Source: Acidobacteriota bacterium (lineage in GTDB: Bacteria > Acidobacteriota > Blastocatellia > RBC074). From it: a stretch of 8,081 bases of DNA. A program made the translations under genes and the position numbers. Under the pieces are notes generated by a model. The model was not told the origin of the DNA. It saw only the letters and a list, made by a program, of their open reading frames with translations, and did not search any database. The number at the start of each line of letters is the position of its first letter. Position 1 is the stretch's first letter. The stretch covers positions 1 through 8,081 of the forward strand of contig JAKEHZ010000337.1 in NCBI GenBank assembly GCA_022614735.1. Reading direction: 5' to 3'. This document shows, piece after piece, positions 1 to 5,405 of this stretch.

Positions 1-72
1 CAGATGTCACGTCTCCTCTTGCAGATGCTCGGTCTGGAGGATGAGTTCAAAGGTTTCAAAGAACTTGTGTAG
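1..72 (+). CDS. C-terminal end of an upstream gene, possibly a STAS-domain protein (partial)
   Basis: Frame 1 is open from the window edge to a TAG at 70-72 and gives 23 residues ending LGLEDEFKGFKELV. The rest of the gene lies outside the window. Set beside the C-terminal helix of the STAS protein at 3149-3484 (RMARQLLTITGLLSVLETYE), this tail has the same spacing of M-x-R-x-LL and GL followed by an amphipathic stretch: about six identities in 23 positions. STAS domains commonly end in a helix with a 'xxGLxxxF' pattern, so a second anti-sigma-factor antagonist is a reasonable guess and would fit the signalling genes that follow. The fragment is too short to be sure. The gap to the next gene is about 49 nt and contains that gene's ribosome binding site, so the two may be co-transcribed. 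Confidence 0.45.
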   Translation, partial: QMSRLLLQMLGLEDEFKGFKELV

Positions 73-105
73 AAACTAATGGCGTGCGCTCCCAGGGATT
101 TGCAG

Positions 106-111
106 AGGAGG
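106..111 (+). promoter_or_regulatory. Shine-Dalgarno for the HD-GYP gene
   Basis: A full AGGAGG lies 7 nt before TTG (119) and 10 nt before ATG (122). It is one of the few strong ribosome binding sites in the window, so it supports a start here but does not decide between the two adjacent codons. Confidence 0.7.
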
Positions 112-121
112 AAATTCTTTG

Positions 122-1057
122 ATGCAACCACAACAGGCGATCCTGAAATTCAGCGAAGCGGAACGACCGTTTGGCGACCGCCTGCTCAAAATCGCTGTCG
201 AGATAGATCGCGTTGAAGGCTATAGCGAGCCTCATGCGATTATGATTGCGCGTCTAGCCGAATCTCTTGGCGCACGGATGGGACTACATGGCAGCGACCT
301 GTCAGCGCTCAAGTTCGCTGCGCTCCTGCACGATGTCGGCGAACGTGTTATGAAGCGCAACTATTTGCTCCGCCCCGACGATTTAACCTGGGAGGAGACG
401 CTTGATCTCTGGCGGCATTCGATCCTCGGTGAACAGGCCGCCAGCGAACTGAGGCTGGCGAGGCAGATACAGCTACTGATTCGCTGGCATCACGAGTGGT
501 GGAACGGACTGGGCTATCCCGATGGTCTGGCGGGTGAGTTGATCCCACTTGGAGCGAGAATTTTACGGGTGGCTGACACCTATTGTGCGCTGATCTCCAA
601 TCGCCCGCATCGGCAGCGCTTTGAGGCACTCGAGGCCGAGCAGATAATCGCCGACCTTGCCGGAATCGAATTCGATCCGCAGATCGTCAGCCTGCTCCTC
701 GCGTTTCTGGCGCAAGAGCGAAGAAATCGTGAGACTCAATCAGACATCGATGCTTCTGAGATAGAATCGCAAATAATCCTTACCCCGGGAGGATTGCAAA
801 CTGCCTTTGTCGAGTCAGCGACACAATCTGTTCCGGCCGACATCGAAGCATCTTCGACTGACATAGCAGCAGACCTTCAAATCGTCGAATTGGCAGACGA
901 TGTCCAAGATGAAGTCCGGATAGTAACCGAGCAGGAGACTCTGAGAACGATCGATTCCGAGATCTTGATCCCTCTGGAGACAGACTCAAGCGAGACTGAA
1001 ATAATTAAAGAGGGAAACGGCAGTAATGACGAGCCTCTAACAAAGAGCGAAAGCTGA
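122..1057 (+). CDS. HD-GYP-type phosphohydrolase with acidic C-terminal extension
   Basis: Predicted metal-dependent phosphohydrolase of the HD-GYP family, whose characterised members degrade cyclic di-GMP; cytosolic, with no signal peptide or membrane segment. In the 311-residue protein the HD pair is at 70-71 (LLHDVGE), a further ligand-type His at 99 (WRHSILGEQ), the HHE motif at 123-125, NGLGYPDGL around 129-136 and the last ligand Asp at 152 (RVADTYCAL). These are the family's metal-binding positions in the right order. Deviations are NG for the usual DG before LGYP, and Cys where the second Asp of 'aDxxDA' is normally found. After residue ~200 the protein becomes a ~110-residue stretch rich in Glu, Asp, Ser, Thr and Ile with no recognisable domain, probably disordered. 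An AGGAGG at 106-111 lies 10 nt before the ATG; a TTG at 119, 7 nt away, is an alternative start adding one residue. Substrate not shown by sequence. Confidence 0.85.
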   Translation: MQPQQAILKFSEAERPFGDRLLKIAVEIDRVEGYSEPHAIMIARLAESLGARMGLHGSDLSALKFAALLHDVGERVMKRNYLLRPDDLTWEETLDLWRHSILGEQAASELRLARQIQLLIRWHHEWWNGLGYPDGLAGELIPLGARILRVADTYCALISNRPHRQRFEALEAEQIIADLAGIEFDPQIVSLLLAFLAQERRNRETQSDIDASEIESQIILTPGGLQTAFVESATQSVPADIEASSTDIAADLQIVELADDVQDEVRIVTEQETLRTIDSEILIPLETDSSETEIIKEGNGSNDEPLTKSES

Positions 1058-1060
1058 TGA

Positions 1061-1157
1061 CAGTTCGCAGATCGCAGTTCACAGTTCGCAGTTGATGGCT
1101 CATAAAACTTTGAGCTTCTGCCTGCGAAATGCGATCTGCGATCTGCGAACTGCGAAC
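1061..1157. repeat. Inverted repeat built of 7-bp units (TGCGAAC/TGCGATC type)
   Basis: The spacer between the HD-GYP gene and the next gene is almost entirely repeat. A 17-bp arm at 1061-1077 (CAGTTCGCAGATCGCAG) is matched perfectly by its reverse complement at 1136-1152. Both sides continue as degenerate tandem heptamers: the right side reads TGCGAAA, TGCGATC, TGCGATC, TGCGAAC, TGCGAAC from about 1123 to 1157. The 58-nt centre holds a small 5-bp hairpin (GCTCA at 1098-1102, TGAGC at 1111-1115). The element begins 3 nt after the upstream stop and ends about 5 nt before the next start. In RNA it would fold as a long hairpin. Confidence 0.85.
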
Positions 1158-1162
1158 TTCTT

Positions 1163-2092
1163 ATGTTAACAACTGCAGCAACCAATCGGCGCTGGCTCGG
1201 CTTTGAATTAAGCGTGCTGCGCCGTCTCAAATTTTCTTCAATTGCAATTCCCTTTGCCGGAGAGCCTGACCTTGAATGGTATCTCAAATTCTGGGGCAAA
1301 CAGGTGTTGACTAATGATATCTGTCAGTGGGCCTGGTGGATGGCACGCGCGCTGGTCGAAAATCAGGGAGAGATATTGGGTGAAGAAGACGTCTCTCTGG
1401 TTCTGAGTGAAGCCTATGTGCCGCGGCGAAGACTGCACAATCCGGCGCTCGGCCGGGCGATGAGCGAAATCGACGCGGTCTGGTTCGACACTGTCTGGCT
1501 CAATATACAGCAGATCGAAAACGAATTTCGTCGCGCGCTGGCGATCACCCACGCGCTCAGAGCCGGCGATTATGTTTTTTCGTTCGGGCCGGAAACGGCT
1601 GACTTAAAACGCCCGCTCTCAGAAATCTTTATCAATCTTTGGCGCAGACAGCGGGATGTCATCAACAACGGCCAGGCCAATTACTGTATCAACCGTGATG
1701 CGCATGAATTCGTTCGCGGAGCGCGCACCGACCTGATGTTTGCGCGATTCCCGCGCCCCGAAGGACTCTCAGCCCTCCGCCGTGGAGTTGTCGGATGGCG
1801 TGAAACATGGGTGCGTGGCACTGCCGACGATTGGGATTACTTGATCGCCAACCAACGCGGAAGGCTCGGCGATGATGTGATGTCGAAAGAACATTACCTG
1901 CAACTCATCAGTAACTTTCTGACACGGGCCGCTCATATCCCTAAGTGGGCCATCTCACACACCGAGGATGGATTTATTTCCACTGCGGAGATCGGCGATG
2001 TGATCAGACAGTTCCGCCGCATCGAAGTGATCTACAACAAGGATTTTTCAGACGTTGTAAGCGGGAGGAATACGTTTATCGTCATCGCGTGA
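1163..2092 (+). CDS. D12-class DNA adenine methylase-like protein lacking a clear DPPY motif
   Basis: I do not recognise a named gene, but the layout recalls D12-class (Dam-like) N6-adenine methyltransferases. Residues 28-33 (AIPFAG) followed by TNDI at 50-53 match the 'EPFxGxG ... NDxN' AdoMet-binding start of that class. The C-terminal part (SKEHYLQLI 241-249, KWAISHTEDGF 261-271, RRIEVIYN 285-292) matches the family's 'xxxHxxLxxxL ... wxlSyn ... yry' tail. Where the catalytic DPPY should be, the best candidate is MFARFPRPEG at 192-201, with no Asp-Pro-Pro-Tyr, and the glycine motif is FAGEPD rather than FxGxGS. It may therefore be an inactive or repurposed methylase fold, and the family call is an inference. 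The 309-residue length suits the family. The ATG directly follows a repeat and has no Shine-Dalgarno. The gap to the histidine kinase is only 12 nt, which suggests coupled expression. Confidence 0.5.
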   Translation: MLTTAATNRRWLGFELSVLRRLKFSSIAIPFAGEPDLEWYLKFWGKQVLTNDICQWAWWMARALVENQGEILGEEDVSLVLSEAYVPRRRLHNPALGRAMSEIDAVWFDTVWLNIQQIENEFRRALAITHALRAGDYVFSFGPETADLKRPLSEIFINLWRRQRDVINNGQANYCINRDAHEFVRGARTDLMFARFPRPEGLSALRRGVVGWRETWVRGTADDWDYLIANQRGRLGDDVMSKEHYLQLISNFLTRAAHIPKWAISHTEDGFISTAEIGDVIRQFRRIEVIYNKDFSDVVSGRNTFIVIA

Positions 2093-2104
2093 CGTCATAC
2101 TTTG

Positions 2105-3025
2105 ATGAACGATCTGCTTGAAGAAAACCAGCGTCTCCGCGGCGAGCGCGATCTATTGCGACGGAAGTTAGCCGAAGTTGAAGAGAACTTCCTGCGCACC
2201 GTTCAGGAATCGCAGCAGGAGATCCTGGTGATAAATGAGGCGTTGGCGCAGGCGAACTCGCAGCTTCAGGAACTTGACCGGATGAAGGACGCTTTTCTTT
2301 CCATGGTTACGCACGAACTGCGCACGCCCCTCACTGCGATCAGCGGCATCACCGAGATGCTTGAAACGGGAATCTACGGCGAACTCACGAGGGAGCAAGC
2401 CGAGCACATCAGTCAAATCGCAACGCAGGCGACACGTCTGCGGCAACTGGTCAATGATCTGCTCGACCTCTCAAAGATGGAGGCCGGGATGATGAAACTG
2501 CGGCGCGAGATGTTCGATCCGCGCTCGCTCGTCGAAGCCGTTATCGAACAACTCACTACCTTAGCTCAACGATCCTCGGTCCTTCTCAGAAATCATGTCC
2601 TCCAAGATCTGCCAGAGGCCTATTGCGACGGCCGAAGGATAGAACAGGTGCTCACCAACCTCGTCACGAATGCGATCAAATTCACTCCCCCCGGCGGCCA
2701 GGTTATTATCACTGGCGAATCCAGGGTTTTAACGGAAGGGGTGAAGATCTTCCTTTGCGTTGCTGATACGGGCCAGGGCATCCCTCCTGAAGCGCTTCCG
2801 CGCATCTTCGATAAATTCTTCCAGGTCCAATCAAGCACAGAAACGCGGACGAAGGGAACCGGTCTGGGTCTCGCCATTGTCAAACATATAGTTGAATTGC
2901 ATGGCGGCGAAGTCAGTGTTGAAAGCCAATTGGGCAAAGGCAGCCGGTTCTTTTTTTCGTTGCGGACTACTGATTGCGGATTGCGGATTGCGGATTGCGG
3001 ATTTGATAATGAAAGGTCCTCTTAA
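2105..3025 (+). CDS. Soluble sensor histidine kinase (HisKA + HATPase_c)
   Basis: Cytosolic two-component histidine kinase of 306 residues. Residues 1-60 are a heptad-rich coiled coil (LLEENQRLRGERDLLRRKL onward) with no membrane segment or PAS domain. The H-box is FLSMVTHELRTPLTAISG with phospho-accepting His70. The ATPase domain shows the N-box NLVTNAIKF (N185, N189), G1 box DTGQGIP (D221), F-box IFDKFF and G2 box GTGLGLAIV (251-259). The family core ends at about SRFFFSL (280-286). The last 21 residues, including DCGLRIADCG and ending NERSS, are encoded by the inverted repeat at 2960-3068, which also supplies the TAA stop. No response regulator is adjacent, so its partner is unknown; the neighbouring STAS/phosphatase pair is a contextual possibility only. 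The ATG at 2105 lies 12 nt after the previous stop with no good Shine-Dalgarno, which suggests translational coupling. A TTG at 2102 is an alternative start. Confidence 0.9.
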   Translation: MNDLLEENQRLRGERDLLRRKLAEVEENFLRTVQESQQEILVINEALAQANSQLQELDRMKDAFLSMVTHELRTPLTAISGITEMLETGIYGELTREQAEHISQIATQATRLRQLVNDLLDLSKMEAGMMKLRREMFDPRSLVEAVIEQLTTLAQRSSVLLRNHVLQDLPEAYCDGRRIEQVLTNLVTNAIKFTPPGGQVIITGESRVLTEGVKIFLCVADTGQGIPPEALPRIFDKFFQVQSSTETRTKGTGLGLAIVKHIVELHGGEVSVESQLGKGSRFFFSLRTTDCGLRIADCGFDNERSS

Positions 3026-3068
3026 ATCCGCAATCCGCTATCCGCAATCCGCAATCAGTAGTCCGCAA
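2960..3068. repeat. Long inverted repeat of GCGGATT heptamers, copy A, overlapping the 3' end of the kinase gene
   Basis: The left arm 2960-3004 and right arm 3024-3068 are 45 nt each and complementary at 44 positions. Each arm consists mainly of tandem 7-bp units (GATTGCG four times at 2972-2999) plus a shared GGACTACTGAT segment. The 19-nt centre (3005-3023, GATAATGAAAGGTCCTCTT) is the reverse complement, at 18 of 19 positions, of the centre of the element at 3505-3591. Two further heptamer units follow the right arm to about 3077. The left arm and centre are translated as the end of the kinase, and the stop codon uses the first bases of the right arm. Confidence 0.9.
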
Positions 3069-3085
3069 TCCGCAATCATATGGGT

Positions 3086-3091
3086 TATAAT
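3086..3091 (+). promoter_or_regulatory. Possible -10 element (TATAAT) before the STAS gene
   Basis: A perfect TATAAT sits just after the repeat, 57 nt before the chosen STAS start. No convincing -35 hexamer is found 16-18 nt upstream, where the bases belong to the repeat arm (CCGCAA). It may be a weak or activator-dependent promoter that expresses the STAS gene separately from the kinase. It could also be chance. Confidence 0.3.
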
Positions 3092-3148
3092 CATACCGAA
3101 ATTACCCGGTCTCGATACCAACAGTTTGAAAATCGAAAAGAAACGAAC

Positions 3149-3484
3149 ATGGAGATTCAGGTACGAAATAACGGTGACATAACGATACTTGATTTGAGCG
3201 GCAATCTGATTATCGGCAGAAGCGAGGAAAGCCTGCGTGATCTGATCAATAACCTGATTGCGGAAGAGCGTAAGCATCTGCTGATCAATCTCGCGGAAGT
3301 GCCGATGATTGACAGCTCCGGGATTGGCGCAATGATTAAATCGTTCACCAGCCTCAGGGCCGTTGACGGTCAGATGAAAGTTCTCAAACCGTCGCGAATG
3401 GCGCGACAACTTCTGACGATTACCGGCCTTCTTTCGGTCCTCGAAACATACGAGGACGAATCGGCGGCAATTTCATCGTTCTAG
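3149..3484 (+). CDS. STAS-domain anti-sigma factor antagonist (SpoIIAA/RsbV-like)
   Basis: A single-domain STAS protein of 111 residues, the usual length for SpoIIAA/RsbV. In that family the unphosphorylated antagonist binds an anti-sigma kinase and frees a sigma factor; the kinase phosphorylates a conserved Ser, and a PP2C-type phosphatase reverses it. The signature is VPMIDSSGIGAMI with D55, S56 and S57; by comparison with SpoIIAA, S56 is the expected phosphorylation site. The N-terminal strand (MEIQVRNNGDITILDLSG) and C-terminal helix (RMARQLLTITGL) are complete. An in-frame ATG at 3080 would add 23 residues of non-domain sequence. I prefer the ATG at 3149, where the STAS fold begins, although only a weak purine-rich stretch precedes it. 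The phosphatase encoded next is its likely partner. Confidence 0.9.
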   Translation: MEIQVRNNGDITILDLSGNLIIGRSEESLRDLINNLIAEERKHLLINLAEVPMIDSSGIGAMIKSFTSLRAVDGQMKVLKPSRMARQLLTITGLLSVLETYEDESAAISSF

Positions 3485-3504
3485 CTAGTGCTGGGCCTTT
3501 AACT

Positions 3505-3591
3505 ATTGCGGATTGCGGATTGCGGATTTAAGAGGACCTTTCATTAGCAAATCCGCAATCCGCAATCCGCAATCCGCAATCCGCAATCCGC
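3505..3591. repeat. Long inverted repeat of GCGGATT/AATCCGC heptamers, copy B, opposite orientation
   Basis: The left arm 3505-3529 and right arm 3549-3573 are perfectly complementary over 25 nt. The right side goes on with further AATCCGC units, six in total (3550-3591). The 19-nt centre (3530-3548, AAGAGGACCTTTCATTAGC) is the reverse complement of the centre of copy A except for one base, so the two are copies of one element inserted in opposite directions, about 440 nt apart on either side of the STAS gene. The last unit ends 6 nt before the start codon of the phosphatase gene. Confidence 0.9.
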
Positions 3592-3597
3592 AGTCCT

Positions 3598-5268
3598 ATG
3601 CAGAAGCCGGCGCAACTGAAAATCATCAACCGTTTCGGTGCCACGCGATTCCTGTCTTTGAATAAGCCCGTTTTCACCATTGGACGCAAAGCGGATAACG
3701 ACTTGCAACTGCTCTCCGACACTATTTCTCGCCAGCACGCCGAGATAGTTTACGAAAACGAAGTTTATTACCTGGTTGATATCGGCAGTAAGCGCGGTTC
3801 TTTCGTCAACGATCAACGCATCGAGCGTATTGCCCTGCAACATCAGGACCGGCTTCGCATCGGAGGCGACGAAGATCAGCAGATCGTCTTTCTCGACAAC
3901 ACCGTCGAGAACGCTTCGGCAATCTTCGACAGTAGCCCGCAACTAACACTCACGCTTTCCTCAGATGATCGATTACGCGCCGCTTCGGCCAATGAAGAGT
4001 TGCAAAAGCTCGCGCGTTTTATCGAAGTCAATCAGGCATTCAAATTCTCGCTTACCCCCGACGATGTGCTTTGCCTCATCATTGATGCCGCTATTGAAAT
4101 TACGAATGCGGAACGAGGGTTTTTGATGCTGCGCAACGAGAACGGAGATCTTGAATTCAAAGTCGCGCGAGACCGCGAAAGAAACTGGCTGCTCGGTAAC
4201 GACTTCTCGATGAGCAGATCGGTTGTCGAAGAGGCATTTAAACAGAACCGAAGTGTGATCATCAATGATACGCTGGAAAGCGCCTCACACCTCGCTCGCG
4301 AAAGCGTCCGCAGCCTCGATCTGCGCTCGATCGCCTGCATCCCGCTCCGGCGTTTTCAGATGAGCGAAAACATGGATGCGACGACCGTCCTCAAACGCGA
4401 TGTGATCGGCGTGCTTTATATTGACAGCCACGTGATCGGAGGAACGCTGACCGAGACTTCGCTGCGGTTGCTCGAATCGCTGGCATTTGAGGCGACGAAG
4501 TCGCTGGAAAATGTCCGCCTCATGCACGAGGAGCAGGAGAAGAAAAATTTAGAACAGGAGCTGGGAATGGCGCGGGCGGTCCAGGTCGCTCTTTCGCCAA
4601 CGGCTTCCAGGCAGCCGGATCATTTTGAAATCGCTTCACAAAGCATCCCGTCGCGTTATGTCGGCGGTGACTTCTACGATTTAATCCCGCTCAAAGACAG
4701 TCGGTCTGTCTTCGTGCTTGGCGATGTCTCAGGCAAAGGCATCGCTGCTGCGCTACTAGCAGCCATGGCCCAGGGCGCATTGCAAGCACAGTTCGCGAGT
4801 GATCTCCCGCTCACCGAGGTCATCACAAGCCTCAATAAAGTGCTGGTCCAGCGATCGGCAACCAACAGCTTCATCACTCTCTTCTGCTCCGTGCTCGACC
4901 GCGATGGACAATTCACCTACATCAATGCAGGCCACAACCTGCCGATACTTGCGCGCACGAGCGGCCAAACCGAGATGCTGACGACGAAGTCAGTTGTTCT
5001 CGGAGCTTTTGATTTCGTTCAATATCACCCGCGCCAGACGAGGCTCAATCGAGGCGATGTTGTCGTGATGTACACTGACGGCGTGACCGAAGCGGTAAAT
5101 ACAAAAAATGAAATGTTCGGAGACGAGAGGCTGGAGGATCTGGTCAGGGGAAGCGTTGCTCTGAGCGCCAACGAGATTAAGAACCGGATTTTGGATGAAT
5201 TGTTAGGTTTTACCCGCGGCTTGCCGCAGGGCGATGACATTACTCTGATTGTGCTCAAAATGAGATGA
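3598..5268 (+). CDS. FHA-GAF-SpoIIE/PP2C serine phosphatase (RsbU-like)
   Basis: A 556-residue cytosolic protein with three domains. An FHA domain (about 5-100) carries the phosphothreonine-binding residues G29-R30 (FTIGRKADND), S44-R45-x-H47 and N71 (GSFVNDQRI). A GAF domain (about 145-305) is followed by a short helical linker (EEQEKKNLEQELGMARAVQ). A SpoIIE-type PP2C domain (about 325-556) shows GGDFYD (356-361), GDVSGKG (375-381), INAGHNLP, MYTDGVTEA (D494) and QGDDITLIV (D546, D547). These are the acidic metal-binding positions of the family, so it should be active. Known relatives dephosphorylate STAS anti-sigma antagonists; the STAS gene just upstream is the probable substrate. GAF presumably senses a ligand, and FHA may bring the phosphatase to a Thr-phosphorylated partner. 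The ATG lies 6 nt after a repeat arm with no Shine-Dalgarno, yet FHA homology begins almost at once, so the start is probably right. Confidence 0.92.
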   Translation: MQKPAQLKIINRFGATRFLSLNKPVFTIGRKADNDLQLLSDTISRQHAEIVYENEVYYLVDIGSKRGSFVNDQRIERIALQHQDRLRIGGDEDQQIVFLDNTVENASAIFDSSPQLTLTLSSDDRLRAASANEELQKLARFIEVNQAFKFSLTPDDVLCLIIDAAIEITNAERGFLMLRNENGDLEFKVARDRERNWLLGNDFSMSRSVVEEAFKQNRSVIINDTLESASHLARESVRSLDLRSIACIPLRRFQMSENMDATTVLKRDVIGVLYIDSHVIGGTLTETSLRLLESLAFEATKSLENVRLMHEEQEKKNLEQELGMARAVQVALSPTASRQPDHFEIASQSIPSRYVGGDFYDLIPLKDSRSVFVLGDVSGKGIAAALLAAMAQGALQAQFASDLPLTEVITSLNKVLVQRSATNSFITLFCSVLDRDGQFTYINAGHNLPILARTSGQTEMLTTKSVVLGAFDFVQYHPRQTRLNRGDVVVMYTDGVTEAVNTKNEMFGDERLEDLVRGSVALSANEIKNRILDELLGFTRGLPQGDDITLIVLKMR

Positions 5269-5347
5269 GAGAAAACGAACCAAATTTTCGATTGTTTCGT
5301 CTTCTCTCTTCTGCAATAGTCTTTGCGAAAATCGTTCTCTAGTATCT

Positions 5348-5368
5348 GCTCCGTATCGCCTACGGAGC
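5348..5368. other. 8-bp stem hairpin in the spacer before the protease gene
   Basis: GCTCCGTA (5348-5355) and TACGGAGC (5361-5368) form a perfect 8-bp stem with a 5-nt loop TCGCC, about 80 nt after the phosphatase stop. No T-run follows, so it is not a standard intrinsic terminator. It may mark the end of the signalling transcript or act in the leader of the next gene. The rest of the 5269-5405 spacer shows nothing I can name. Confidence 0.5.
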
Positions 5369-5392
5369 GCCAGTGACCAACGGCCCTCGAAG

Positions 5393-5399
5393 AAAGGAG
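5393..5399 (+). promoter_or_regulatory. Shine-Dalgarno setting the start of the first TldD-like gene
   Basis: AAAGGAG lies 6 nt before the ATG at 5406. It favours that codon over the in-frame GTG at 5373, which would put 11 extra residues in front of a good signal peptide. Confidence 0.8.
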
Positions 5400-5405
5400 T
5401 GTGAA

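Noticed and set aside
3005..3068. Intrinsic terminator after the kinase gene
   Set aside because: The stem is long but no T-run follows the right arm, and the left arm is coding; better described as a repeat hairpin.
3080..3148. N-terminal extension of the STAS protein from ATG 3080
   Set aside because: The 23 extra residues have no domain similarity, the upstream region is the repeat, and a possible -10 element lies inside this stretch; the STAS fold begins at 3149.
2892..3182. Forward frame with LLIADCGLRIAD-type sequence spanning the kinase end and STAS start
   Set aside because: It overlaps two well-supported genes in another frame and consists largely of repeat translation.
2960..3591. 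CRISPR array or tandem satellite
   Set aside because: The units are contiguous 7-mers in inverted arms with no spacers of regular length.
3528..3942. Reverse-strand frames containing repeated GLRIADCG peptides
   Set aside because: They are translations of the heptamer repeat joined to the antisense of the FHA-GAF-SpoIIE gene; no binding site, no domain.
5292..5320. Possible promoter TTGTTT - 17 nt - AATAGT before the first protease gene
   Set aside because: Only 3 of 6 and 4 of 6 matches to consensus; too weak to call.
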